DNA of 53,713 bases from NCBI GenBank assembly GCA_014804795.1, contig JAAUZC010000052.1, positions 1 through 53,713 of the forward strand, in the 5' to 3' direction. The translations under genes and the position numbers were made by a program. The notes beneath the pieces are model-generated. The model saw only the letters and a program-made list of their open reading frames with translations. It made no database searches and was not told the origin of the DNA. The DNA comes from Lachnospiraceae bacterium (GTDB taxonomy: Bacteria > Bacillota > Clostridia > Lachnospirales > Lachnospiraceae). The first letter of the stretch is position 1. Every line of letters starts with the position of its first letter. Shown here piece by piece: positions 26,891 to 34,887 of the stretch.

Positions 26891-26920
26891 GCGATACTCT
26901 TTCGTAGTCCTTTCATTTTT

Positions 26921-28168
26921 CTATTCCATAAACTCGCTCTTTACATAGGCCGTCTGGCCCTTATATTTTACCTTACACCAGCCGTCGGCCTGATTCATGA
27001 TAAGTTCCAGCTTTTCACCCATAAATATTGTTCCCAGTCTCTCCGCCGTCTCGCTGGCGCCTTTCCTGACATTCACTGTTGTTTTTGCCGTAACATAGCC
27101 GCTGCTTCCAAGAGAAAGATTTACCGCCGGCGTTTCTTCCTGCACAGTCTCCTGCTCCGTGGTTTCCTGCACGGTAACAGTTTCTTCGCTGATGGTTTCC
27201 AAAAATTCAGACTTTATAAAAAATTCCTGCGTACCGTCTGTCAGCTTTGTCCAGCCGTTGGCGCGCTCCTCCAACACCTTAAACGTATCTCCTATCTGCG
27301 CTTTCCCAAGCTTGTCCGCTTTTTCGCTGTCAGAACTTCTCATATTCACTACTGCCGTAGTTTTCACTTCTGTCGCAACCGTCTGAGTCTGAGCTTCCTC
27401 CGGCTGCTCCTCCGTCTCCTCGGTCGTTTCCGCAGACTCTTCCTCTCTCTGGGCAGTCAGTTCTTCCTGTATGCCTTTTATAATGGAATCCTCCACATGC
27501 ATAAAAGCTTTCGCTGCGTCTGAATCATTCGGCACCAGCTGATTAAACTCTGCAGAAATTTTATTGTTCAGATCCACCACATCATCCTGCATATTCACCG
27601 TATCGATATAATCCGCTTCCTCTTTATCAATTTCCTCTTCCATATTGATGTAGTAGTTTCCGGCATCATTTTTACAGATGAAAAAACTGTTTAAACCGGG
27701 TATGGTCTCATCATATCCGACAATTTTAACATCAACACGCACATAGGCAAGGTAGGAATCCTCCCGCGGTCCCGGCTTTGTGTAAATATTGACCGCCGGA
27801 CAAGCCTCCACATGTTTTGCCCATTCCGTAAAGCGGATTACGATATCCTCTGTCAAAGGACTCATGATCTCCGTCAACGCATCCGTATTCACGTCTTCCA
27901 AAGCCTTATAATATTTCATAATCAACTCATTGATCTCCGGATAAGCATTCTCCTCTAACGGAACATCGGGTACTGTAAGTCCCGCCTGTACTGTCTCTGT
28001 CTGCTCCGGTACAGCGCTCACCTGTACTTCTTCTTTCTCCTGATTTTTCCGGTTGGCCGTCATTCCGATATACATCGTAATAAAGATAGCAGCCACCAAG
28101 ACCACCGGAAGCACTATTTTTCTGTGTTCTACAATTATATCTTTCAGTTTTTCAACAAATTCTTTCAT
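26921..28168 (-). CDS. Membrane-anchored protein with two C-terminal bacterial SH3 domains
   Basis: 415 residues from ATG 28168, chosen for GGGAGG at 6-base spacing. One N-terminal helix (IVLPVVLVAAIFITMYIG) anchors it with the bulk outside. A ~190-residue middle domain follows, then an acidic Thr/Glu/Gln linker, an SH3b domain (VVNMRSSDSEKADKLGKA), a second Glu/Thr linker and a second SH3b domain (TVNVRKGASETAERLGTI). SH3b modules bind peptidoglycan peptides, so a wall-associated role is likely. The catalytic activity, if any, is not evident; the middle domain is not recognised. Confidence 0.78.
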   Translation of the reverse strand: MKEFVEKLKDIIVEHRKIVLPVVLVAAIFITMYIGMTANRKNQEKEEVQVSAVPEQTETVQAGLTVPDVPLEENAYPEINELIMKYYKALEDVNTDALTEIMSPLTEDIVIRFTEWAKHVEACPAVNIYTKPGPREDSYLAYVRVDVKIVGYDETIPGLNSFFICKNDAGNYYINMEEEIDKEEADYIDTVNMQDDVVDLNNKISAEFNQLVPNDSDAAKAFMHVEDSIIKGIQEELTAQREEESAETTEETEEQPEEAQTQTVATEVKTTAVVNMRSSDSEKADKLGKAQIGDTFKVLEERANGWTKLTDGTQEFFIKSEFLETISEETVTVQETTEQETVQEETPAVNLSLGSSGYVTAKTTVNVRKGASETAERLGTIFMGEKLELIMNQADGWCKVKYKGQTAYVKSEFME

Positions 28169-28337
28169 CCTTATCCTCCCAAAACCCAAACAAGAGACAA
28201 GTAAACTCGCCTCCTGCTTCGCGGTCTGATAAACTTTCACGGTCAACACTTCAAAACAAACAGCAAAGCATTGACTCTCGCGACACTCGCCAAATATGTA
28301 TGCAAGCATCCCAATTTGGCTCGTTGTTCGCGGAAAA

Positions 28338-28409
28338 TGCACCCGACAGGAATCGAACCTGCATTAAAGGCGTCGGAGGCCTTCGTTCTATCCGTTAGAC
28401 TACAGGTGC
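28338..28409 (-). tRNA. tRNA-Arg (anticodon CCG)
   Basis: On the minus strand a complete cloverleaf is readable: acceptor arms GCACCTG/CGGGTGC with discriminator A, D-arm with GTCTAACGGAT, anticodon stem AAGGC/GCCTT enclosing the loop CTCCGAC (anticodon CCG, reading CGG), and a T-arm with the GTTCGATTC loop. The CCA end is not encoded. A strong promoter lies 50 bases upstream. Confidence 0.95.
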
Positions 28410-28459
28410 TGGAATGGTATGTCATGTAATTATTACAAAATTATTACATCATGTTAGTA

Positions 28460-28488
28460 ATCATACCATATCCTTTCTTATCTGTCCA
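28460..28488 (-). promoter_or_regulatory. Sigma-A promoter of tRNA-Arg
   Basis: TGGACA (28483-28488) and TATGAT (28460-28465), each matching 5 of 6 consensus bases, are separated by the ideal 17 bases. The predicted start leaves a leader of about 45 bases before the tRNA 5' end. Confidence 0.75.
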
Positions 28489-28571
28489 GTACTCCGGCAA
28501 AGAAAATTTTTTCCAAAGTACCGGGACGCGTTCACAAAGCGAATCCCGCAATGCGGGCAAAGCCCAATATA

Positions 28572-29528
28572 TCATCCGTAAATACTGATTTCATCTGTTT
28601 CACGGTCATAATAATAAACTGTATCGGAAAGCACCTCTTCCGGTTCCAGCTGTGTTCTGTTCACCTCCGCTACCATATGGATCAGATTCCCCGAATTATT
28701 TACCCGGTTTTCCGGCAGCAAGATCACCTCATGGACAGAGCTCGGCAGAATGTAAAGATTCTTTCCTAACTTCTTTGCAAACTTTTTCAAAAGTCCTCTG
28801 TATAAAATGCATGCGGCCCCCAGATATCTTCTGCTGTTTGTCAAAACGAGCAGCGGTATCCCTTCAAATTCTCTGCTTTCCTCCATAAATCCCTCAAGTT
28901 TTGGAAAATCTTCCTCCTCCTTTTCTCTCCAATCCCATATCGGAGCCTCCTCCTCAAACATCATTCTTGACAGCATCTCCTCCATCGTTCTGATTGCGCC
29001 GGGCAGTATGCGCTCCGCGTTTTTCAAGGCATCCTCATAGAGCTTTTCTGTAGAAATCCCCCACTTTTCCATATGTGCGTTTTTTATCAGAATAGACGCC
29101 GTTCCTGTCAGGGGACTGTCCACAAGACAATAAAAAATAACCGCCATGTCAAGAAACTCCCTGTGAGGCATCTCCGCAAGCATATCCCTGTTTTTTTCTT
29201 TGTTGACAAGTTTTGGAGCCAGTTTCCTTTTTACGCTCTCATAGTCTTGATAAAAAGCAAAATCCGGCATCTCAATCATATCCTGCTCTTCATAGATTTC
29301 CAGAAAGTCTTCCAAAATATCATTTATATCCCTGCCCTCCAGATAATCCTCATAAAATCGCTCCATATATATAGTCGGCACAACTTTTTCGCCCGGTCTT
29401 TTGATCGTGATTCCCTGCATCACGACGCCATTATTTTTGGGCACATTGATCGTTTCCACCTTTACACCCGCCCCCAGTCTTTCCTGAAGGTTCTCTTTGA
29501 TCTTTATAATAAACTGTGAATAATTCAT
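28572..29528 (-). CDS. DUF5688 family protein
   Basis: About 318 residues from ATG 29528 (AAGGTGG 4 bases upstream); a longer frame to 29639 reads through the efp terminator and is rejected. The N-terminus (MNYSQFIIKIKENLQERLG) and motifs such as GVVMQGITIKRPG and FYCLVDSPLTGTASILI are typical of the DUF5688 proteins found in many copies in gut Lachnospiraceae. There is no signal peptide or membrane helix. No activity is known. It lies between efp and the tRNA, on its own. Confidence 0.75.
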   Translation of the reverse strand: MNYSQFIIKIKENLQERLGAGVKVETINVPKNNGVVMQGITIKRPGEKVVPTIYMERFYEDYLEGRDINDILEDFLEIYEEQDMIEMPDFAFYQDYESVKRKLAPKLVNKEKNRDMLAEMPHREFLDMAVIFYCLVDSPLTGTASILIKNAHMEKWGISTEKLYEDALKNAERILPGAIRTMEEMLSRMMFEEEAPIWDWREKEEEDFPKLEGFMEESREFEGIPLLVLTNSRRYLGAACILYRGLLKKFAKKLGKNLYILPSSVHEVILLPENRVNNSGNLIHMVAEVNRTQLEPEEVLSDTVYYYDRETDEISIYG

Positions 29529-29628
29529 AAAACCACCTTTCTTATCTTTATCGTTTTCATTTTCAGGAAATTTATGAATACATTTTTCAAAAAAGTAAGT
29601 AATCAGCAAACCGAGTGTTCTTATGCAT

Positions 29629-29662
29629 AAAAAAGACAATAGAAGAAAACTCCTATTGTCTT
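29629..29662 (-). terminator. Intrinsic terminator of efp
   Basis: AAGACAATAG (29633-29642) and CTATTGTCTT (29653-29662) form a 10-bp stem with a 10-base loop; on the minus strand it ends in a run of U residues, about 80 bases after the efp stop. Confidence 0.88.
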
Positions 29663-29741
29663 ATCGGCTTTCCATAATAGAAATGCAAAAAACACCCTGC
29701 TCGTAAGCGGAGATAATGTGATAAGTTGATAACCGTCTGCT

Positions 29742-30299
29742 CTATACACGGCTCAAATATTCGCCGGTACGGGTATCTATCTTGATAGTATCTCCCTGGT
29801 TTACAAAAAGCGGAACATATACGGTAGCGCCTGTCTCCACAACAGCAGGCTTCGTTGCACCTGTCGCTGTATCACCCTTAAATCCGGGTTCCGTCTCCGT
29901 AATCTCAAGTTCTACAAACAGGGGCGGTTCCACAGCAAACACGCTTCCGTTATGGGAAAGCATCTTCACCATTTCATTCTCTTTCACAAATTTCATGGAA
30001 TCCTTAATGTCAGCGGCACTCATCGCCATCTGCTCATAGTTTTCCGTATCCATGAAATTATACAGATCCCCGTCTGCATATAAATACTGCATTTCTCTTC
30101 TGTCAATTCGTGCCTGAGGGCATTTTTCCGTAGGTCTGAAAGTTTTCTCCACTACGCCGCCGCTCTTGATGTTTTTCAGTTTTGTTCTGACGAAAGCTGC
30201 CCCTTTACCGGGTTTCACATGCTGAAACTCAATAATCTGATATACATTACCCTCCAGCTCTATCGTTATCCCATTTCTGAAGTCACCTGCAGATATCAT
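29742..30299 (-). CDS. efp: Elongation factor P
   Basis: A 185-residue EF-P, which relieves ribosome stalling at polyproline. The three-domain layout is complete: KOW-like N-domain with the tip loop [15 protein letters not shown] (Lys32 is the residue modified in many species), central OB domain, and the C-terminal OB domain ending [22 protein letters not shown] lies ahead of the ATG. The shikimate genes precede it, but a promoter of its own is likely in the 87-base gap. No modification enzyme gene is nearby. Confidence 0.97.
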   Translation of the reverse strand: MISAGDFRNGITIELEGNVYQIIEFQHVKPGKGAAFVRTKLKNIKSGGVVEKTFRPTEKCPQARIDRREMQYLYADGDLYNFMDTENYEQMAMSAADIKDSMKFVKENEMVKMLSHNGSVFAVEPPLFVELEITETEPGFKGDTATGATKPAVVETGATVYVPLFVNQGDTIKIDTRTGEYLSRV

Positions 30300-30339
30300 A
30301 AAATATTCCTCCTGAAGTCTTACAAAATAATCCTTTTCC

Positions 30340-30368
30340 AGTTTATCCTAAAAATCCATCTTTTTCAA
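30340..30368 (-). promoter_or_regulatory. Putative promoter of efp
   Basis: TTGAAA (30363-30368) and TAAACT (30340-30345) are spaced by 17 bases, between aroQ and efp, about 35 bases before the efp start codon region. Matches are 5 of 6 and 4 of 6. Confidence 0.5.
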
Positions 30369-30386
30369 CTGTTTTTTCATCAAAAG

Positions 30387-30827
30387 TTACTTTTTTTCGA
30401 ATTTCAGCAAAAAATCAATGGCGAGAAGATATCCGTCCAGTCCTTTTCCATAGATCTGTTCATCGCAGGCAGGAGCAGTAACGGAAATTTTCCGAAATTC
30501 CTCTCTGTTTGTAATATCGGAAATGTGTACTTCCACTTTTTTCATTGTGGTCACACCGGCAAGCGCATCATGAATCGCATAGCTGTAATGTGTGTAGGCG
30601 CCGGGGTTGATCACAAGCCCCTGCGTCCCGTCAAAATAGGCATCCTGAATCCTGTCAATAATAGCACCTTCATGATTACTCTGGAAAACCTCTATCTGAC
30701 AATGCTCTTTCTCCCCCTTTTCCGCTATCATCTGCAGCAGGCCGTCATAGTCTTTTGTTCCGTAAATATTTTTCTCCCTGATTCCCAGAAAATTCAGATT
30801 TGGTCCGTTGATGATTAAAATTTTCAT
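30387..30827 (-). CDS. aroQ: Type II 3-dehydroquinate dehydratase
   Basis: A 146-residue dodecameric-type dehydratase of the shikimate pathway. GPNLNFLGIREKNIYG carries the catalytic Arg and Tyr of the mobile loop; QSNHEGAIIDRI and NPGAYTHYSYAIHDAL carry the substrate-binding Asn/His residues; VHISDITNREEFR holds the second His. Its ATG overlaps the aroK stop by 4 bases. Confidence 0.96.
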   Translation of the reverse strand: MKILIINGPNLNFLGIREKNIYGTKDYDGLLQMIAEKGEKEHCQIEVFQSNHEGAIIDRIQDAYFDGTQGLVINPGAYTHYSYAIHDALAGVTTMKKVEVHISDITNREEFRKISVTAPACDEQIYGKGLDGYLLAIDFLLKFEKK

Positions 30828-31354
30828 TTATTTTCTCCTTTTAATGCTTTTACAATTTCTTCCACGATCTGTGCCGTTTTTTTTCCATCCGCCTCGACGA
30901 TAATATCCGCCGCTTCCCTGTATATTTCCTCACGTTCGCCGAGCAGTGTCTTTATTCTCTCCATCGGGTCATCTCCCTGCAAAAGCGGTCTTGTCATATC
31001 TCCCCGCAGTCTCTCATAGACTGTTTGCGGCGAAACTTTCAAATAAATCACTGTACCGAGTTCACGGATCAGTCTTCTGTTTTCCTCCCGAAGCGGTGTT
31101 CCGCCGCCCACAGAAAAAATCTGCCTTGTTTTTTCGTTTTTCAGTTTTTCCAGAAATTCTGTTTCTTTTTCCCTGAAATAAGCCTCGCCATTCTCCGCAA
31201 AAATTTCTGAAATGCTTCGTCCTTCTTTCTTCTCTATCATTTTATCCGTATCCGAAAGCACACACTGTAACTTGTAGGAAAGGGCTATTCCGATCGTACT
31301 CTTCCCGCTCCCCATAAAACCGATCAGAATAATATGATCATTTCGTCCTCTCAT
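30824..31354 (-). CDS. aroK: Shikimate kinase
   Basis: A 176-residue kinase that phosphorylates shikimate at O3. The P-loop is GFMGSGKST at 12-20; the shikimate-binding Asp-Lys is in SDTDKMIEKKEG, Arg in FREKETEFL, and the GGG loop in VGGGTPL; the lid reads RLRGDMTRPLL. It lies 4 bases after aroE and overlaps aroQ. Confidence 0.96.
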   Translation of the reverse strand: MRGRNDHIILIGFMGSGKSTIGIALSYKLQCVLSDTDKMIEKKEGRSISEIFAENGEAYFREKETEFLEKLKNEKTRQIFSVGGGTPLREENRRLIRELGTVIYLKVSPQTVYERLRGDMTRPLLQGDDPMERIKTLLGEREEIYREAADIIVEADGKKTAQIVEEIVKALKGENK

Positions 31355-31358
31355 ACTC

Positions 31359-32267
31359 TCACACCCCCAGCGCTTTTTCCATTTTCCGATAGATCACTTC
31401 CGCTGTCTCCCCGGAAATCAGTATATCATTCCACAGTTCATAGGCGATCAGCCCCTGATATAACAGCATTTTCAAGCCATGATACGCCTCTCCTCCCGCC
31501 TGCCTCACCAGTCTCATAAAACGGGTCTCAAGAGGATTAAAGATCACATCATAGCCGGCCTTCACAAGCCTGTAAAATGACTCGTCCTCTATGACCGCAT
31601 GCTCCGTATGCGGGAACATCCCCACATTGGTCGCCTGTATGACAAGATACTGTCTGCTGTCGTTTATCTCCCGATACTCTTCCAATGCATAAGCGGCGGC
31701 GAAAGGCATCTTGTGGGGGAAAGCAGTCTTTTCTTCCGTTTTCCGCTGCCGGACCGCCTCATTGACTTCATCAGTCAGGTTTTTCGCACGTTCTTTATTC
31801 CGATTTAAAATAATAACATGCTTTGCCCCCTTTTCCAGCAGCAAAAACGCTATCGCCCTGGCCACGCCGCCCGCTCCAAGCAGTATGATTTCCTCTCCCT
31901 CTATCTGTATGCCGTCTGAACACATAGCACGGTAAAGTCCCGGCATATCCGTATTATAACCTTTGTAACCGCCATCCGTATGCACCAACGTATTCACCGC
32001 ACCGATCTGTTTTGCCAGAGGATCGATCTCTTTCAGATAAGGAATCACTTCGCTTTTATAGGGCACCGTTACATTCATACCGGCAAACCCGAACGCTTCC
32101 GCACCCGCTATCGCACTTTTCAGTTTTCCGGGCTCAACAGGCAGCGGCACATACACAAGATTATGCCCATACATCTCGGCCAGATTATTATGTATGACCG
32201 GCGACACGGAATGTCCCACCGGATAACCAATCAACCCGCAGACTTTTGTTTTTGCATCTATTGTCAT
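31359..32267 (-). CDS. aroE: Shikimate 5-dehydrogenase
   Basis: A 302-residue NADPH-dependent enzyme reducing 3-dehydroshikimate. The substrate pocket has YPVGHSVSPVIHN, the catalytic Lys in NVTVPYKSEV, and the Asp in YNTDMPGLYRAM. The nucleotide fold is LLGAGGVARAIAFLL with NRNKERA as the adenosine-phosphate binder, and GLKMLLYQG closes the site. The ATG overlaps the yqeG stop (ATGA). Slightly longer than the usual ~280 residues because of a charged insert near 200. Confidence 0.96.
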   Translation of the reverse strand: MTIDAKTKVCGLIGYPVGHSVSPVIHNNLAEMYGHNLVYVPLPVEPGKLKSAIAGAEAFGFAGMNVTVPYKSEVIPYLKEIDPLAKQIGAVNTLVHTDGGYKGYNTDMPGLYRAMCSDGIQIEGEEIILLGAGGVARAIAFLLLEKGAKHVIILNRNKERAKNLTDEVNEAVRQRKTEEKTAFPHKMPFAAAYALEEYREINDSRQYLVIQATNVGMFPHTEHAVIEDESFYRLVKAGYDVIFNPLETRFMRLVRQAGGEAYHGLKMLLYQGLIAYELWNDILISGETAEVIYRKMEKALGV

Positions 32268-32782
32268 AAAGCACCTCTTTTTTTGTTTTCTCTCCGATAA
32301 AAATACAGTACGATCTTCTCCAGATATCTTTTCAACACGATCTGAATCTCCTCTTTCGGATGGATCGGTTTAACCAAAACCGCATAGATTCCGCTTCTTC
32401 CCGCACCCCAGACATCGGTAAAAAGCTGATCGCCCACAAAGAGCGTCGTCTGCGCCGTCGTCCCCATGCGCTCCATCGCCTGCAGATAACCCGCTCTTTT
32501 CGGTTTTCCCGCTCTATACAGATAATCCGACTTTACTTCTTCCGCAAAAGATTTTACTCTCGGCTCCTTATTGTTGGAAAGAAGCATTGTCTGACAGCCC
32601 ATTTTATGCAGTCTTTCAAACAACTGCACGGCACGCTCATCCGCCGGTGCATCATGGGGTACCAGCGTATTATCAATATCAAAGATCACGCCCCGTATAC
32701 CCCTTCGATAAAAAGCCCCGAAATCTATACTATATGTGGAATCCAGATATTCATCCGGATAAAAAGATGACAAAATCCCCAT
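32264..32782 (-). CDS. YqeG family HAD IIIA-type phosphatase
   Basis: A 172-residue HAD-superfamily phosphatase. Motif I is FDIDNTLVPHD, motif II LLSNNKE, motif III the Lys in RAGKPKRAGY, motif IV VGDQLFTDVWG. YqeG is often found beside aroE in Firmicutes, as here (4-base overlap). Substrate is unproven; the family is related to phosphatidylglycerophosphate phosphatases. It starts only 38 bases after a strong terminator and no promoter could be recognised between. Confidence 0.9.
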   Translation of the reverse strand: MGILSSFYPDEYLDSTYSIDFGAFYRRGIRGVIFDIDNTLVPHDAPADERAVQLFERLHKMGCQTMLLSNNKEPRVKSFAEEVKSDYLYRAGKPKRAGYLQAMERMGTTAQTTLFVGDQLFTDVWGAGRSGIYAVLVKPIHPKEEIQIVLKRYLEKIVLYFYRRENKKRGAL

Positions 32783-32820
32783 ATCTATCCTATCCCTCTA
32801 TCTTGTCTGATGACGACCAG

Positions 32821-32849
32821 AAAAAACACTCCCGCACACAGCAGGAGTG
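32821..32849 (-). terminator. Intrinsic terminator after the small membrane gene
   Basis: CACTCCCGC (32827-32835) and GCAGGAGTG (32841-32849) on the plus strand give a 9-bp stem (one G-U) with a 5-base loop in minus-strand RNA, followed by six U residues. It separates nrdR and the small membrane gene from yqeG-aroEKQ. Confidence 0.9.
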
Positions 32850-32870
32850 CCTTAAAACATACTTATATCG

Positions 32871-33140
32871 CTACAGTTTCCTCACTGTACTGTTATAGCG
32901 CATTGCCGAAAACAGCTTTGCAAAAGTCGTGATCACCAACAGCACGATATCATACCATAAAAAATTATAGCATTTCTGTCTCACATTAATGAACCACTCT
33001 GCATCTTCCCAGACTTTGCCGCCCCAGAAAATAAATACCAGCAGTACGATCGCCACAAACATGAAAACCAGCCTGAACCTGTTGATGATATTCATGCGCT
33101 TTTTCGCTTTTTCCATCTTCTGTTTTTTTTCTTCTTCCAT
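32871..33140 (-). CDS. Small hypothetical membrane protein
   Basis: 89 residues from ATG 33140 (GGAAGG at 6-base spacing). A very basic Lys/Glu N-terminal helix is followed by a membrane helix (LVFMFVAIVLLVFIFWG), a short loop and a second hydrophobic segment (NFLWYDIVLLVITTFAKLF), ending RKL. No family is recognised. It directly follows nrdR by 15 bases and ends at a strong terminator, so it belongs to the nrdR transcript. Confidence 0.65.
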   Translation of the reverse strand: MEEEKKQKMEKAKKRMNIINRFRLVFMFVAIVLLVFIFWGGKVWEDAEWFINVRQKCYNFLWYDIVLLVITTFAKLFSAMRYNSTVRKL

Positions 33141-33154
33141 CTTCAACCTTCCAC

Positions 33155-33607
33155 TTATTTATCCAACACTTTTTTCAGTTCATCCATAAAAGTATTGATA
33201 TCCTTAAACTCCCGATAGACAGAAGCAAATCTGACATAGGCTACCATGTCCAATTCTTTTAACTTCTCCATTACATACTCACCGATCACATCGCTGGAAA
33301 TTTCCTTTTCCTCCATCTTGAAAACTTCCGTCTCCACTTCATCCACCAGTTTTTCGATCTGCCCCGCACTGATCGGTCTCTTATGGCAGGCACGCAGCAC
33401 ACCGGCTTCGATCTTGGAGCGATCGTAAGTTTCCCTGTTATTATCCTTCTTAATGATAATTAACGGAATCGTCTCCACTTTCTCATAAGTCGTAAAACGC
33501 TTATCACACTCATCACAAACACGCCGCCTTCGGATAGAATTATTTTCCTCAGCCGGCCGGGAATCAATCACCCTCGTATTATCATGACCGCAAAACGGAC
33601 ATTTCAT
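33155..33607 (-). CDS. nrdR: Transcriptional repressor NrdR
   Basis: A 150-residue regulator of ribonucleotide reductase genes. A zinc ribbon ([16 protein letters not shown], then [16 protein letters not shown]) is followed by an ATP-cone domain ([19 protein letters not shown]) that senses ATP/dATP. Length is standard. It is the first gene behind a consensus promoter and is followed by a small membrane gene. Confidence 0.97.
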   Translation of the reverse strand: MKCPFCGHDNTRVIDSRPAEENNSIRRRRVCDECDKRFTTYEKVETIPLIIIKKDNNRETYDRSKIEAGVLRACHKRPISAGQIEKLVDEVETEVFKMEEKEISSDVIGEYVMEKLKELDMVAYVRFASVYREFKDINTFMDELKKVLDK

Positions 33608-33650
33608 CTGTTTTCCTCCATCTTCATTCCGTATCGTTATTTCTTATAGA

Positions 33651-33679
33651 AGTATAGATTATACGGCCTTTTCTGTCAA
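33651..33679 (-). promoter_or_regulatory. Sigma-A promoter of nrdR
   Basis: A perfect -35 TTGACA (33674-33679) and TATACT (33651-33656, 5 of 6) are spaced by exactly 17 bases, about 45 bases upstream of the nrdR ATG. Confidence 0.8.
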
Positions 33680-33684
33680 GTATG

Positions 33685-33942
33685 CTATCTCCTGCAATGC
33701 TCTTTCACATCCACCAATATGATATCCGGCCCTATCTGCTTAATATCCTTGTATGGGATCACATAATCCGGCTCGCATTTAAACCAGTCAAAAAAGGAAC
33801 CGCCGCCCGCCACAATGATCTTGCAGATCTGCCCCGTGCACTCATCAAACTCAAAATCCGTCACTTTCCCCAACCTCTTGCAGTCTTTCATATTGATCAC
33901 TTCTTTTGATTTAAATTCCGAATATAACATCTTCCGCCCCAT
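33685..33942 (-). CDS. YlmC/YmxH family PRC-barrel sporulation-associated protein
   Basis: A PRC-barrel protein of about 81-85 residues. The KEVINMKDCKRLGKVTDFEFD opening (given here as KEVINMKDCKRLG) and FKCEPDYVIPYKDIKQIGPDIILVD match the YlmC/YmxH family, which is common in spore formers and is found near sigE/sigG. The ATG at 33942 lacks a good ribosome binding site; ATG 33930 (MLYSEFKSKEV) aligns better with relatives. It is divergent from sigG. Biochemical role is unknown. Confidence 0.85.
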   Translation of the reverse strand: MGRKMLYSEFKSKEVINMKDCKRLGKVTDFEFDECTGQICKIIVAGGGSFFDWFKCEPDYVIPYKDIKQIGPDIILVDVKEHCRR

Positions 33943-34018
33943 AAAAACACTTTGCTGTATTATATGAGCGCTCTCCTTTTAAGGTTCCCATTTTCTTCCA
34001 GAAAACAGCTCTGATTTT

Positions 34019-34049
34019 ATGAATAAATTCATACAAACCGTACAGTCTA
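34019..34049 (+). promoter_or_regulatory. Putative forespore (sigma-F/G type) promoter of sigG
   Basis: GAATA (34021-34025) and CAGTCTA (34043-34049), 17 bases apart, resemble the forespore pattern GNATR and CATNNTA. A 14-bp palindrome, ATGAATAAATTCAT (34019-34032), overlaps the -35 region and may be an operator. This is pattern matching only. Confidence 0.35.
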
Positions 34050-34097
34050 AAAAGGAAGTGAAATAACTTAAAGAAATGTTACATGGAGGAAAATATC

Positions 34098-34874
34098 ATG
34101 CAGGGAAAAGTCGAAATATGCGGGGTCAATACAGCGGATCTTCCCCTCTTGAAAGAAGAGGAAAAAGAAGCCCTCTGGGCAAGAATAGAAGCCGGTGATA
34201 TGGCCGCCAGAGATGAGTATATCCGTGGAAACTTGAGACTTGTCCTGAGCGTTATCAAACGCTTTTCCTCCAGCAGCGAAAATGTGGATGATCTGTTTCA
34301 GATCGGCTGTGTCGGACTGATCAAAGCGATCAACAACTTTAATCCTGCTCTGCAGGTGAAATTTTCCACCTATGCCGTTCCGATGATTCTCGGCGAGATC
34401 AGAAGATTCCTTCGTGACGGCGGCTCTATCCGGGTGTCACGCTCCCTAAAGGATACCGCATACAAGGCAATCTATGCCAGAGAGCATATGACCCGGACAA
34501 ACCTGAAAGAGCCTACCATGGAAGAAGTTGCACAGGAGATCGGTATTTCCAAAGAGGATATCCTCTATGCCCTGGATGCGATCCAAAGTCCTATGAGTCT
34601 CTATGAACCCATTTATACGGACGGCGGCGATACCCTTTATATTATGGATCAGGTCAGCGACAAAAAAAGCCGCGAAGAAAAATGGATTGAAACACTCTCC
34701 TTAAATGAAGCCATCACCCATTTAAGCGACAGAGAGCAGGAGATCATCCATCTGCGTTTTTATGAGGGAAAAACCCAGATGGAAGTATCCGAACTCATCG
34801 GCATTTCCCAGGCGCAGGTTTCCCGCCTGGAGAAAAACGCACTCCGTATCATGCGCAGTTACCTGGTAGCCTGA
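34098..34874 (+). CDS. sigG: RNA polymerase sporulation sigma factor SigG
   Basis: A 258-residue sigma-G, the late forespore sigma factor. KVEICGVNTADLPLLKEEE at the N-terminus is the SigG signature (shown as KVEICGVNTADLP). Region 2 (LFQIGCVGLIKAINNFNP, KFSTYAVPMILGEIRRFLRDG), region 3 (EVAQEIGISKEDI) and region 4 (LSDREQEIIHLRFYEG, ELIGISQAQVSRLEK) are complete. The ATG at 34098 has GGAGG at 8-base spacing; the ATG at 34083 contains that site. It faces sigE tail to tail, whereas in Bacillus and most clostridia sigG follows sigE in the same direction. Confidence 0.96.
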   Translation: MQGKVEICGVNTADLPLLKEEEKEALWARIEAGDMAARDEYIRGNLRLVLSVIKRFSSSSENVDDLFQIGCVGLIKAINNFNPALQVKFSTYAVPMILGEIRRFLRDGGSIRVSRSLKDTAYKAIYAREHMTRTNLKEPTMEEVAQEIGISKEDILYALDAIQSPMSLYEPIYTDGGDTLYIMDQVSDKKSREEKWIETLSLNEAITHLSDREQEIIHLRFYEGKTQMEVSELIGISQAQVSRLEKNALRIMRSYLVA

Positions 34875-34887
34875 CTCTGTGAGTCAG
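34871..34887. terminator. Shared palindrome covering both the sigG and sigE stop codons
   Basis: CTGACTC (34871-34877) and GAGTCAG (34881-34887) form a perfect 7-bp stem with a TGT loop. The TGA stop of sigG (34872-34874) and that of sigE (34884-34886, minus strand) both lie inside the stem. No strong U-tract follows on either side, so termination would be weak or need pausing or collision. Confidence 0.55.

Noticed and set aside
26683-26916. 77-codon minus-strand frame in the gap before the helical-protein gene
   Set aside because: Arg-rich translation of a palindromic GC-rich element, no ribosome binding site; better explained as an intergenic repeat.
28169-28342. 58-residue N-terminal extension of the SH3 protein
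   Set aside because: It would run into the tRNA-Arg gene; GGGAGG supports the start at 28168.
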